A stretch of 64,000 bases of DNA. It comes from Tubiluchus corallicola. Lineage: Eukaryota > Priapulida > Priapulimorpha > Priapulimorphida > Tubiluchidae. This document shows positions 44,487 to 60,235 of this stretch, piece after piece (position 1 is the first letter of the stretch; every line of letters starts with the position of its first letter). Both the position numbers and the translations under genes were made by a program. Under the pieces are notes generated by a model. It did not search any database and was not told the DNA's origin. It saw only the letters and a program-made list of their open reading frames with translations. The stretch lies in NCBI GenBank assembly GCA_030141605.1, contig JAQGDQ010000556.1:74001-138000 (forward strand), given 5' to 3'.

Positions 44487-44992
44487 CCGTATTTTCCCAT
44501 GTATAAGAGACCCTTTTTTGCTCAGAATTTTCACTGTAAAAATAGGGAGTCTCTTATACATGGGAGTAAGTCTTTTCAATAAGATGCATAAATTGTGACA
44601 CTAATGATTTTAAAGAAATAAGTGCTCTACAACTGTTTTATTTCGAATAATTATAGTTTCCTTTCAATAAATCTTCTCCATGGCTAAATTCTAATGATAA
44701 AATTAATGTACCGGGTAAGTTATTATTTTTTTTAAATGTCTCTTTGGTATTGGAGAGAAATCGATTGTCCTGCAGCCAATCAACGCATCTGCATAAGCTC
44801 TCTGCATGCCCGTCGACGTCATTGATACGTCGGCAGAGGTCAACGAGATGAGTCAGCCTAAGCAAGGCGTGTGAATAAAGTTGATGATGAATAATGATAT
44901 TCATTACCAAAAAAACTTTTTTCCAGAATTTTTGCCTAAAAATTGAAGGGGTCTCTTATACACAAGGGTCTCTTATACATGGGAAAATACGG
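44487..44992. mobile_element. MITE with long perfect terminal inverted repeats
   Basis: Starts CCGTATTTTCCCATGTATAA and ends TTATACATGGGAAAATACGG; with the next seven bases the inverted match is about 27 bp and perfect. Flanked by TA on both sides (44485-44486, 44993-44994). Sub-terminal copies of TCTCTTATACA repeat internally. The TA duplication points to the Tc1/mariner superfamily; no ORF. Confidence 0.85.
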
Positions 44993-45079
44993 TAATTCAA
45001 AGCTGCCCTGGTGTTAATTCTCCCTGCATATTAGAAGAAACCGTTATTATTTTCACGCATGAAGTCTAAGATATATTAA

Positions 45080-45711
45080 CCCTTATAGGGTCACCGAGGG
45101 GTAAAAAATTACCCCCAGACCGGCTTTTTGCATTTTACCCTTTTACCATAGACATCCAAGTAAACCTTTTCTATGACTTTTTCTAAATATGTTTTGTGCA
45201 CAAAATACTTTCAGTTATTTATTTTAAGCGCATTGTCTCACCACGATATAAAAGTGAAAATGCAATATGTCGATTTTTTAAAATTGTCGAAACTTTGCTT
45301 CGCTTGCCTTGTTAGGTGGCAAGCTGTGCTGAAAATCGGCGTGGTTGTTTTGTGGCCAAATTTTTTATCAGTTACTCAAATTAATTCACCTAATAGAAGA
45401 AAGCTGTAGACAATAAATTCAAAATAACAATGATTTTTGCACACGCGTTAGCAATGTCGGTTGTCTACAGTTATTCCAGCATAGATAAGGGAACGTAACT
45501 AAGTGAATTTAAATTTCGTATTACTAGTAAGTCACATGTGTTTAAGCAGAGGTATAATGTATCCTATGGTGGTCAGCATAACCACAAATTATGCTGTTAT
45601 GTTTACTAATAAAACACGCCGGTTTATCAAAAGTAATTTACGAATTACGGTGGGTAGTCCCCCCCCCCCCGTTACCAAAATCCGTTGTAAAAAATCGTGA
45701 CCCTATAAGGG
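45080..45711. mobile_element. piggyBac-type MITE with perfect terminal repeats
   Basis: Flanked by TTAA (45076-45079 and 45712-45715). Termini CCCTTATAGGGTCAC and GTGACCCTATAAGGG are perfect inverted repeats. Just inside the left end is a second short palindrome (GGGGTAAAAAATTACCCC). 632 bp with a poly-C run near 45660 and no transposase. Confidence 0.88.
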
Positions 45712-45886
45712 TTAAATTATGCGTGTTCATAGTATAGATATGGACAGTAGTATATGGACATGTAGTATAAATAATGTGCGATTGGCCTTCATTTGGCTAA
45801 ATCTTTGTGCTATGTTTACTTATTTGATTCAGTCTGAAATATATATTAAAATTTCACAACTTGAAACCAAAACGTATGAACTAGAC

Positions 45887-46897
<1,011 letters not shown>

Positions 46898-47569
46898 CAC
46901 TAGACAGATACAGAGGACGTTTTAGCTCTTATGCATATCCAGTAAAACAGTAGGCCTAAATGATTACAATTTACGTAAACTTATTAAATTTTCAATATTG
47001 CCAGTAGATTGATGATTAATTGATCGTTTATCGATTAAAAAGAATTACATAATGCAGGCCGAACAGTATCATAGTAGATTAGTTACCTTAAATTACTTTC
47101 AGCAGTAATTTTACTTTCTGTACATTGTCGATATGTTTTACGGTGTCTTTAATGGACATATAAGCCTCGACTTCAGTTCATAGATGTATTATAGATAAAG
47201 AAAATAAAATAAATAAAAATAAATTCTGTAACAACTTGACCTACCTCTCGAACTTGCCCGTATCCAGAATCTACGGATCTGTGTTTGCATATTGGCAAGT
47301 GTTTGCCTGTCTTTTACCGTCGACTTGCCTTAATTAAGCCTGCCAATTAATCACAGCAGCAAATTAGCAGCACATAGTTACGCATGGCAATAACTACATT
47401 TCCTTGTTCGAGAAAAGGATAAAGAACTGTGTTCCTGAAGCATTATTGCTTGGAGTTCAGATGCAAAAATGATGTGCAAACTATCACCACGCATGGCCGG
47501 GCGGCAGAGGTTGTTCAACCCAAACTGGTTGTAGGTAGAATGCTGCTCGTTCCAGTGGTTGAAATGTAT
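46898..47569. other. intergenic, nothing recognised
   Basis: AT-rich sequence between a MITE and the 49 bp minisatellite; no ORF or RNA gene supported. Confidence 0.5.
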
Positions 47570-48535
47570 TGTGTAAGATGTGGTACGGGCCTACAATGAT
47601 GGACTGTTTTGATGGTTACATGTAAGACACTGTAAGGGCCTACAATGATGGACTGTTTTGATGATTACGTGTGAGACACTGTAAGGGCCTACAATGATGG
47701 ACTGTTTTGATGGTTACGTGTGAGACACTGTAAGGGCCTACACTGATGGACTGTTTTGATGATTATGTGTAAGACACTGTAAGGGCCTACAATGATGGAC
47801 TGTTTTGATGATTACATGTAAGACACAGTAAGGGCCTACAATGATGGACTGTTTTGATGGTTACATGTAAGACACAGTAAGGGCCTACAATGATGGACTG
47901 TTTTGATGATTATGTGTAAGACACTGTAAGGGCCTACATTGATGGACTGTTTTGATGGTTACGTGTAAGACACTGTAAGGGCCTACAATGATGGACTGTT
48001 TTGATGATTACGTGTAAGACACTGTAAGGGCCTACAATGATGGACTGTTTTGATGGTTACGTGTGAGACACTGTAAGGGCCTACAATGATGGACTGTTTT
48101 GATGATTACGTGTAAGACACTGTAAGGGCCTACAATGATGGACTGTTTTGATGATTACGTGTAAGACACAGTAAGGGCCTACAATGATGGACTGTTTTGA
48201 TGGTTACATGTAAGACACTGTAAGGGCCTACAATGATGGACTGTTTTGATGATTACATGTAAGACACTGTAAGGGCCTACATTGATGGACTGTTTTGATG
48301 ATTACGTGTAAGACACTGTAAGGGCCTACAATGATGGACTGTTTTGATGATTACATGTAAGACACTGTAAGGGCCTACATTGATGGACTGTTTTGATGAT
48401 TACATGTAAGACACTGTAAGGGCCTACATTGATGGTCTGTTTTGATGATTACATGTAAGACACTGTAAGGTCCTACAATGATGGACTGTTTTGATAATTA
48501 CGTGTAAGACACTGTAAGGGCCTGCACTGATGATG
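47570..48535. repeat. 49 bp minisatellite
   Basis: About 19-20 copies of TGTAAGGGCCTACAATGATG followed by GACTGTTTTGATGATTACGTGTAAGACAC (49 bp in total, given in two parts). Degenerate relatives (TGTAAGGTCCTGCAG, TGCTGTAAGGACGTACACTG) continue to about 48710. Confidence 0.95.
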
Positions 48536-48710
48536 AATTCCTTAATTTATTTTGGTGCATTATGGACTGTTTTGTTGTATTACATATGAAATCTTGTAAG
48601 GTCCTGCAGATATTAATGGACTATTTTAATGTATTATACACATATGTATTAATTGTGTATTTTGATGTATTATTACACATGGGATGCTGTAAGGACGTAC
48701 ACTGATGCAT

Positions 48711-51554
48711 GTTTTAATTAAAACCGGGTAAATCCAAACTCAAACTTTGGAAGAAATTAAATTCTGGAATGTTTCATAGATGAAAAGTCCAGTCTTTGTA
48801 TTGGAGGCGCCGCACACACGTGATATTTGTCAAGATTCACACAAACGTACACACTTTCACGCCGTCTAAGATCATCTGGTACTTATCGTTACAACCTAGA
48901 ACTACTCTTGTTTCAGCTGGAAGTAGATCTTTTACCAGTGCTGCCATCTCGTTTTTGGAATGTGCATTCAGATGAGGTCGAAGACTCCCAGTATTGCTGC
49001 TTCTAAACGTGAATTTAAAACGTTTTTATTCTTAAAAGCTTTTTTTTCAGTTTTTTGTTTTTTTTAATTTGTGTCTGAATAAAGTAGTAGAGTTAGTCTT
49101 TGAAGTTTATACGTAATTGTAGTCGTTAAAAATATTATGGATGTAAATTTTCTTGTTGTTTACAAAGATTTCCTGTAAATTTCAAGTGTTTGTACAGCAA
49201 AAAGCATTTTTAAATGGATTTTAGGCATTAAAATTGTTGTTGTTGTTGTTGTTGTTGTTGCTGCTGTTGTTGTTGCTGTTGTTGTTGTTGTTATTATTAT
49301 CCACACAATTTTTATGTGATTATATATTTGTTTATTGAAACACCATTAGATGTTGGGCTGCCGTCCGCTGATAGCAGAGGCAGGACGGATGGCACCGCGG
49401 CCCACACCGTACGGCATATCTTAATTACGTCATTCAACTCCTCACCCTTAAACAAAAATTGAATAATAGAGTCAGTCGAAATACGAAATGAAAATTTATT
49501 ATTGAATATTACACTTTAAATAGGGAATGACCAGCTTACCTACAGGAACAAAGTTTGCGACAAAAGCCAGAGAAATGTGAACAGAGCTGCACATGCTACG
49601 AAAGACACGACCACTGACAAGGGTCTACAGCAGACCTTCCATTTTTAAAAGCTCAAGGATGCACGTGACTAGTGACCTTTACTAACACAAGGTCAGAATA
49701 TGAGTCTGTGATAGATGAAGCCACGTTCACATGCACAACGGAGAAGTCTACTGGATTTCCTTGCCAACATTACATTTCATTTCCTCAATCTTAGCCCTGA
49801 AGTACAATAGAAACAAATAACGTGTCAGCTGCGAATAAACATAGCATATTAAATCAACAGTGAGAGTCGTTTACTGCAAACAAAATCCTCTTAAAAAGGA
49901 ACATTGTGGCTCGAGATTATAAGACGTTGCAGTTAATTCATACAAGATGTACTGGAAATCTTGCATTAGCGTACTTGGCGGCCTTCGCTTGTTGTTGGCT
50001 TTGGCCACCTTGTGGTGATTTTTGGCCTAATCACGTGATCAATTTGATCTGGATCAGAGGCCTATTGTGAAGTGAAGACGTGTCATGATAAGTTAATAAG
50101 ATATTGTCGTTATCTGTTTACAATTGCTCATGATTTGGGGCTAACAACGTATGTATATCCTGAATTACTTAAAAAAAACTTAAATTTAGTTTAAAATAAC
50201 AGCTAGGTATTAATTAATACGATAGTGTAGCGTATGACTCTTAATTATGTAAAATTGACTTTTGGCTAATGTTATTTTTTCGTTATTTGTTTATTTGCTA
50301 TTTTTTGGCACTAATTTCTTATTATGTTTAGTTGGAATAATATGTTCCGGGTAATAAAGAGCAAAGAAAGAGTCAAATTTAATCGAAGCTTCGAATTTCT
50401 GTTTGGTTTTGAAAACCCAAACAGAAGTGATAAAAATAATTATCACAACCATGTTGCACATAGGAGTAATAATAACTCAAATTCCAATTCCATTCAATTT
50501 TTTATGAGGCTGACTCCAGAAAAAGTACAATATTCTTACATAATTAGATATCTTGTCTTATCGTTTATCTCGTTAAAACGAGACAAATTTATCCGCATTG
50601 TCGTTTGGTATGACAGAGAACGAATTTTGATAAAAAAAATTAAAATTATTAAGAAGTGTCAAAGTAAAAATAATTCGTTGTATTGGTTGTGTATAGCTGA
50701 TTATTAGTGTTTTAGGAATGGCAAAACTATGAGGAGGTCAGATTACAAAACTACGCGTTTATTAAACATCAAACACAATAAATATAACAGATAGTAATGC
50801 CAAGCCCCCTGATCTATCCTGCTTTCCTTCAGCTCCCAGACTCAATCCCCTGATCTAGCGTGCTCTCCTTCAGCTCCCAGACTCAATCCCCTGAGCTGGG
50901 CGCATCACAAGGCTTATATCTCGTGTGCCGAGCTTCGACGCCTCGATTCTGAATCACTTGCTCACGTGACACCACTCCTTAACTGGCTTCATACCAGCAT
51001 TCATCAACATAATTATCTATCATAATCTAACGCTTTTAACATAGTTTAACAGGTTCTCTTTACTGTCACTCATTCTGATAACGTGGATATTTCATGACTA
51101 AGTGCACGTTCATACAGTGCAGTAAACCCACCAACGTTACACATTCTCTGACGGGTTCAAAGAAAATCTTGAATTAGCGATAATTATGGAATCGTAGGAG
51201 AAGCAAACTGAATTTCCGGCGGGGAGGAGCGTAAAACATGGTAACGATATTATACCTTGTCTCACTCGTCTTTTTACACGTATTGATTAACACTGCTCCA
51301 ATACTGGAGATAAACGTGCTACAAACCGTGTATACGTATATAACTTTGACCAGAGAGTGTGCCCTGTGAGTTTTGCGTCCCTATCACTCAGCCTGTAAAA
51401 AGTCACAAATTGGGGGACCCCAAATTTTGCATTTTGGCCCCTCACTCGGGCGTTTAAAGCTTGTCAGTTTTTTAAAACCCCAGGTGCACGTCTGCCCCAC
51501 AGTACCAAAATATGGAAAAAAACGAAATTCCTAGGAGGAGTTGAATTATACTGG
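48711..51554. other. intergenic with minor repeats
   Basis: Contains a (TTG)n run with CTG interruptions at 49235-49298 and two to three copies of a 43 bp sequence (CTTCAGCTCCCAGACTCAATC) at about 50803-50905. An ATG-initiated 127-codon reading frame at 50324-50707 is Asn/Lys/Ile-rich and unlike any family I know, so it is not called a gene. Confidence 0.45.
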
Positions 51555-52094
51555 AGAAGGAAAAACTGACCAACGCCCACTGTCCTTTCCCCCTTGACTA
51601 GTGGTCAGCGATTGTTATACAATTGTACGTCCACCGCCTAGGGCTACCAACCCTGCGAGTTTGGTGACCCAAGCTTGCAAAACAGCGGAGTTATTAAGCG
51701 TTATTAAGTGGCAGAGAATGAATAATTAAATATCTCAATGAAAAACAGTAAGATTTTGCTATGGCAAAATTAACCATTATAATGAAAAAACCCTCGCTTT
51801 TATGTTAAATTTGAATTTAAACAGTTGCCCCATCAGCACTGCTTTGTTTATTCTCTAGAACGTTCGTTTAAGTTTGAAAATAATGGAAAATGGACTTCAT
51901 TAGCGATTGTTTCAAATGTTAAGAGAACAATTTCACTAATGCAGTGGTAAAGTTTAGTGAGGTAAGTCCAGAATGACCAAGAGAAAAGTATGTGGTATAG
52001 CGAAGAACATGTACTTCACAGGCTCAAAATATTATGATTGCGAAATAGAAAGTCTACTGCAGTTACACGTTGTAATGAAATAGCTATTTCTACA

Positions 52095-53057
52095 ATGGGG
52101 GCTTTATTAAATTCTATTAACCCTAGATGTGATTCTAAATTTTGGGCTCTAATGTGGCTGAACTTTCTTCTGCTTTACATTGAAACTTACGGGTTTAGTT
52201 CATCCGATGCGGAAAAATCTGGTGAAATTTCTCCAAACGTTTGTGCTTTTGCCCGTCCAATTGACAAAGTTCAGATGGAATTTGAAATTGATAGAGGAAG
52301 ATTCGTTGATCGTGGTTCACATGAAACGTGTCCCGTTGGTACAGAAACAATCTGCAAGGAAGACTGCGGTAAGTTCTACTTTGTGGAAGAACAGTCTGAT
52401 CTTAATCTGGAATCTTCCCGGTATGTAGGATGGAATGAATTGAAAGACTGTGGTATCGAAATCAAGAAACCATTTTGCCTTCTGGAGATTTTCAATGACG
52501 ATGAGAAGCTAACGCGATGTCGTGTTGCCTCAGTCTACCTGAAAGTATTGGAAGATACTCGTCTTGTTCAACAAAGAAGTTCAGCATCTGAGAGGCAAAA
52601 TATTAACGCGTTTAAAGGGGCAAAGAGAATAAAACGACGTGGTGGAGAAACTGGTAGAGAGAGATGGAATCTTGCAGACGAATCCTGTAAACATTTTACT
52701 GTTTGTAAGAACATGTGTGACCACAATTGTGAGACGAAGAGGGAGACGCAGAAGGAGAAGGAACAATGTAGGAATTGGTGCCCAAGAGCCTGCAAAGTCC
52801 GTAAAAGGTGCATCTGTGAGTGTGATAGTAAGTGTGGCGATGTTCTCTCATGTACGAAAGGCTGTCAAGATTTCTGTGCTTGCGTATTGGAGCGCAAGAT
52901 GCAATGCCCTGAATGTAAGGAAAAATGTAAAGACCACGAGAATCATCATGGATGTATTCAAGGTTGTGCACATCATGATGATAAGACATCAGGGAAATGC
53001 TATAATAATAGTGTAGCTTTCTGCAACGAGATGTTTGCAACAACAACAACAACAACA

Positions 53058-53103
<46 letters not shown>

Positions 53104-53999
53104 ACAAACCTTGTAAACATTTTACTGTTTGTAAGAACATGTGTGACCACAATTGTGGGACGAAGAGGGAGACGCAGAAGGAGAAGGAACAATGTAGGAA
53201 TTGGTGCCCAAGAGCCTGCAAAGTCCGTGAAAGGTGCGTCTGTGAGTGTGATAGTAAGTGTGGCAATGTTCTCTCATGTACGAAAGGCTGTCAAGATTTC
53301 TGTGCTTGCGTATTGGAGCGCAAGATGCAATGCCCTGAATGTAAGGAAAAATGTAAAGACCACGAGAATCATCATGGATGTATTCAAGGTTGTGCACATC
53401 ATGATGATAAGACATCAGGGAAATGCTATAATAATAGTGTAGCTTTCTGCAACGAGATGTTTGCAACAACAACAACAACAACAACTACAACAACAACAAC
53501 AACACTGCCTATATATGTTGTTCGGTGCCAGAGTGAGTGTAGATCTCTGTGTTTTGCTGTCAAGGACCCGCAAACGTGCAAGACCATCTGCGAGCAAAAT
53601 TGCATAGAAAGATACAGAACGACTACAACACCTACCAGACGGCGACGGCAAGCATCAGTTGGAGACTGTGACAACTGTCAGCCAACGTGTGCAAACTGCG
53701 GTGTGAAACATGCAGCTAATGCAAAAAACAGTAATAAACGCAAAATAAAATACGAAGCTTCAAATCATACTCTCCCGGATATAATGAAGTTCTCATTTGT
53801 TAACTTGAGTTACACTGAAGCAGAAAAGGACGTATTCAGTTTTATAAAAGATTCATACACTGTCTTCCACTATAATGTAAATTTCACATTTCATTCAGCA
53901 ATACTTGCTGAAGGGATACTCGTGTGCCCTTCAAAAAACTGGTTGAACAATTACCGCCTCTTTATGCAAATTCGGAAATGTAACTGCCAACCTGTATAA
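52095..53999 (+). CDS. secreted Cys-rich/poly-Thr protein A (two 22-Cys modules)
   Basis: 634 residues from ATG 52095 to TAA; the start is supported by conservation of the same ATGGGGG in the paralogue. A hydrophobic stretch FWALMWLNFLLLYIETYG (residues about 16-33) should be a signal peptide or anchor. Then: an N-terminal domain with scattered Cys (residues about 45-165); a basic linker with RIKRR, a possible furin site; Cys module 1 (198-315); Thr linker of about 21; module 2 (340-457), almost identical to module 1; a second Thr linker; and a C-terminal region (about 471-634) with Cys pairs, TRRRRQA (another furin-like site) and sequons NHT, NLS and NFT. Thr tracts suggest dense O-glycosylation. 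Family not recognised; a secreted mucin-like or defence/adhesive proprotein is inferred. Confidence 0.85.
52683..53466 (+). repeat. internal 426 bp duplication of the Cys module in gene A
   Basis: The segment from about 52683 recurs 426 bp downstream from about 53109 with only about five base differences over 350 bp. The duplicated unit includes its ACA/ACT linker, so one event yielded both the second module and the extra Thr linker. Recent duplication or ongoing gene conversion. Confidence 0.93.
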
Positions 54000-55925
54000 T
54001 CACCAACAAAGGGTGAGGAAGCGAATTAGGTAAACCACAAAAAAGAGGTAAAAAAAAAAAGTGCTAGTTCCTTCTATGAAACGAATTACCTTTAAACGCA
54101 ATACTCATATAAATTCATTTCGTTTCATATCTGCTGTTAACAGCCTAATTCTTTACTGATAACTTTCGTTGTGTTGCAGACCAGTTACAGACTTCATGTT
54201 AATTGCATCTGAATCGCTGTCTTTGATATCAATCCTTTAACAGAAACCATTCAAGGAAAGAAAGATTTTGTAATAAAAGTGCAATAAGCACCTCGTGTAA
54301 TTAGTAAAATCATTTTAAAGTCACGATCATAGACACTCGGATGCTTCCATTTTGAATGCCCATTTTTCCACCAATGACGTAGTTTTATCGGCTGAAGAAA
54401 AGCAATTCTCTATAAAAGCATAATAAGTATTTACAAAAATTAGACGGTTAATTTAGTGATATTTTCGCATGAAGTAAGCTGCAGAAGTCTCAAATACGTT
54501 AAGCAGCCCATGGTTACACAAAGCCACAACGCCCTTGCAAAAAGTCACGAAGTTCACTTGTCACGTCATAAGGAAACTGGTGAAGTTTCAAACAGGTTAA
54601 GCAGCCCATGCTTACAGAAAGCCACAATGCTCTTGCTAAAAGTCACAAAATTCACGAGTCACATAAAGAAACTGGCGGAGTTTCAAATGAATGGTAGCTG
54701 CCACCTGGAATGAAATTTCTATTTGCGGCAGTATTTCTCCCAATCCTCTTCCTCCGTCAATACCACCTAATCCATCACCCCTCCTAGGCTTTCTCCACCA
54801 ATTCCTCCTAATCCCACTTTATTACCACCTCCAATAGCTTCCCTGTCCACACCTCTGCCAATACTCTCAATCCACCACCTCCTCCGAAACTATTACCACC
54901 ACTAATACCATCCAGTCCACCTCCTCTCCCAATGACCCCTATTCCTCCTCCATCAATACCACTCAGTCCACTTCCTCCATTAAATGATTACTATATTTTT
55001 TGACAGTTTTCCAAATTTGTTTGTTACATTTTTTAAGTTTAACCCGGATATTCCTGGATAACTTGAAGTCATCCTCCGGGACATTGTTATAATAAATTGC
55101 ATTGAATTTAATAATTTTGCTGTTGGTTGTGGTTTTTCTTGCCATATTTAAAGATTTTTTAGATAAACCGGGACTTGAAGATGGTATAAAATAGTTACGT
55201 AGCCACATAACAGATAGACTGTGCTAGCACAAGTCTTGTACTAACTTAATAGACTGTGCTATAAAAAAGAGTCAATAAACCTTCTGGAACACTCGACTGG
55301 CAATATTCTTAATTATCTAACTTCGGCCGACATTTCAAATTACGTGAATCCAACAAGATTAGCAATTTCACACGAATAAATTAATATACGTACCGTTAGC
55401 AATACACTTTTTCAACCCATAAATCGTTATTAGTAGAAGAAAACGTTTATTTTTAATTAGCCGGGTTTGCTCCCTAAATTTCCATTCAAGCATTTCAATA
55501 TTTTCTTTTATTTTGTTCAGAATGTTAAGAAAATTATTAAGATTGCAATAGGGTAATTAAAAATGAGATAGCACACAGTCTAACACTTCTGGTTTCTTAC
55601 ATTTTAATTTCATCACGTTGCAATAGATGGCGCAACGTCCCCAGTGTACAATGGCGCAAGAAAACGCAGAACATAGTTAACAGCTGTGGACAAACTGGAG
55701 ATTTCCAGGTTTATTGTGACTCTGTCGACATAAATGAACAAACAAATAAAAATCGATTGTAAACATTTTTTTAATCGACACAATACCATATTTGTCTTTA
55801 AAATTCGCTATACTTTCAAAATCTATCAGAATTCCTATAATACTAGAAATTCTGGTATGCCAAATTTTTATCTATAATTTATGCTAATGTAGTTATTGAC
55901 AGTTTAATAATTTATTGAGTTTTCA

Positions 55926-56194
55926 CGAGGCCGGCTGTAACAATGGCACCAGAAGCTTGCAGACTTGCAGTAATAGTGGCTTCAAAGGTTTTCAGTAACA
56001 ATTACTTCAGAGGCTTGCAGTAACAATCAGTAAATTTTGATTATAAGTTTACCACAGGTTATTTAGTACAGTCTCATACAGTACTAGCCTAATTACTTCC
56101 ATGCTAGGCTAGTGGACAACCCCATTCTAAATAGATGTCATTAATCAAAGCATTTATAGGTCCTAGAAGAAATAGACGTCTTATACGAGTCAAG
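55926..56194 (+). repeat. spacer between duplicated units, similar to 63200-63480
   Basis: About 250 bp nearly identical to 63205-63480 (shared blocks AGAAGCTTGCAGACTTGCAG, CAATCAGTAAATTTTGATTA, GTCCTAGAAGAAATAGACGT). It is the left flank of copy B and seems to mark a duplication breakpoint. Confidence 0.9.
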
Positions 56195-56778
56195 GAATGG
56201 AAAAACTGATCAACGCCCACTGTCTTTCCACCCTTGACCAGTGGTCAGAGGTTGCTGTACGATTGTACGTCCACCCAGGGCTACCAACCCTGCGAGTTTG
56301 GTGACCCTAGCTGGCAAGGCTTACGAGCTATTAAGCGTTAAAGTAGCGGAGAATAAATAATAAATATCTCAATGTAAAACAGTAGGATAATTTCTATAGT
56401 AAAATCTTAATTAACCAATGAAAAAAACTTACTTTTATGTTAAATTTGACTTTAAAGAGTTACCCTATCAGCAATGGTTTGTTTATTCTCTAGAACTTTC
56501 ATTTAAGTTTGGTTTATTATTCAAACTTAGAAAGTTCATAAAAATAATGAAAATGGAACTACATTAGCGATTGTTTTCAAATTGGTTCAATTGTTAAGAG
56601 AACAATTTCACTAATGTAGCTGTAACGTTTAGTGAGTCAAGTCTAGAATGACCAAGAGTCTGGTATAGTAAAGAATATGCACTAGGCAGGTTAAAAATCC
56701 CTAGTAATCAAAATATGATGATTGTGAAATAGAAAATCTAGTGCAATTAAACATTGTAATCAAAAAGCTATTTCAACA

Positions 56779-58416
<1,638 letters not shown>

Positions 58417-60235
58417 TCACCAACAAAGGGTGAGGATGCGAATTAGGTAAACCACAAAAAAGAGGTAAAAAGGAAAAAAGTGCTAGTTCCTTCTATGAAA
58501 CGAATTACCTTTAAACGCAAGACTCATATAAATTCATTTCGTTTCATATCTGCTGTTAACAGCCGAATTCTTTACTGATAATTTTCGTTGTGTTGCAGAC
58601 CAGTTACAGACTTCATGTTAATTGCATCTGAATCGCTGCTTTTGATATCAATCCTTTAACAGAAACCATTCAAGGAAAGAAGGATTTTGTAATAAAAGTG
58701 CAATAAGCACCTCGTGTAATTAGTAAAATCATTTTAAAGTCACGATCATAGACACTCTGGTGCTTCCATTTTGAATGCCCATTTTTCCACCAATGACGTA
58801 GTTTATCGGTGGAAGAAAAGCAATTCTCTATAAAAGCATAATACGTATTTACAAAAATTAGACGGTTAATTTAGCGATATTTTTACATGAAGTAAGCTGC
58901 AGAAGTTTCAAACAGGTTAAGCAGCCCATGCTTTCAGAAAGCCACAATGCCCTTGCAAAAAGTCACGAATTTGGTGAAGTTTCAAATGAATGGTAGCTGC
59001 CCCCTGGAATGAAATTTCTATTTGCGGCAGTATTTCTCCCAATCCTCTTCCTCCGTCAATACCACCTAATCCACCACCCCCTCCTAGGATTTCTCCACCA
59101 ATTCCTCCTAATCCCACTTTATTACCACCTCCAATAGCTTCCCTGTCCACACCTCTGCCAATACCCTCAATCCACCACCTCCTCTGAAACTATTACCACC
59201 ACTAATACCATCCAGTCCGCCTCCTCTCCCAATGACCCCTATTCCTCCTCCATCAATACCACTCAGTCCACTTCCTCCATTAAATGATTACTATATTTTT
59301 TTGACAGTTTTCCAAATTTGTTTGTTACATTTTTTAAGTTTAACCTGGATATTCCTGGATAACTTGAAGTCATCCTCCGGGACGCTGTTATAATAAATTG
59401 CAATGAATTTAATAATTTTGCTGTTAGTTGTGGTTTTTTCGTGTCATATTTAAAGTCCAGATTTTTTAGATAAACCGGGACTTGAAGACGGTGTAAAATA
59501 GTTACGTAGACATATAACAGATAGACTGTGCTAGCACAAGTCTAGTACTAACCTAATAAACTGTTCTAGAAAAAAGAGTAAATAAACCTTCTGGAACATT
59601 CGACTGGCAATATTCTTAATTATCTAACTTCGGCCGACATTTAAAATTACGTGAATCCAACAAGATTAGCAATTTCACACGAATAAATTAATATATGTAC
59701 CGCTAGCAATACTCTTTTTTCAACCCATAAATCGTTATTAGTAGAAGAAAACGTTTATTTTTAATTAGCCGGGTTTAACTCCCTAAATTTCTATTCAAGT
59801 GTTTCAATATTTTCTTTTATTTTGTTCAGAGTGTTAAGAAAATTATTAAAATTGCAATAGAGTAATTAAAAATGAGATAGCACACAGTCTAACACTTCTG
59901 GTTTCTTCATTTTAATTTCATTACCTTGCAATAGATGGCGCAACGTACCCAGTGCACAATGATTTCCAGAAAATGCAGAACCTGTGCAGCGGTTGTGGAC
60001 AAACTGGATTTTTCGAGGTTTATTGTGACTCTGCCGACATAAATGAACAAACTAATAAAAATCGATTGTAAACGTTTTTTTAATTGACACAATACCATAT
60101 TTGTCTTCAAACTTCGCTATACATTCAAAATCTATCAGAATTCCTATAATACTAGAAATTCTGGTATGCCAAATTTTTATCTATAGTTTATGCTAATGTA
60201 GTTATTGACGGTTTAATAATTTATTGAGTTTTCAT

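Larger units (their letters stand above)
51555..55925 (+). repeat. segmental duplication, copy A
   Basis: About 4.4 kb collinear with 56195-60235 in direct orientation. It starts around GAAAAACTGACCAACGCCCA and ends at TTTATTGAGTTTTCA. Contains the first Cys/poly-Thr gene. The downstream part includes a C-rich imperfect repeat (CCTCCTAATCCCACTTTATT and neighbours, 54725-54985) present in both copies. Confidence 0.92.

Noticed and set aside
50324-50707. ATG-initiated 127-codon ORF
   Set aside because: Very AT-rich, Asn/Lys/Ile-dominated, no recognisable domain, signal or splice context; length is compatible with chance.
58990-59187. Pro-rich 65-codon ORF downstream of gene B
   Set aside because: Lies in a C-rich imperfect repeat; the corresponding sequence of copy A does not keep the same frame and nothing marks it as an exon.
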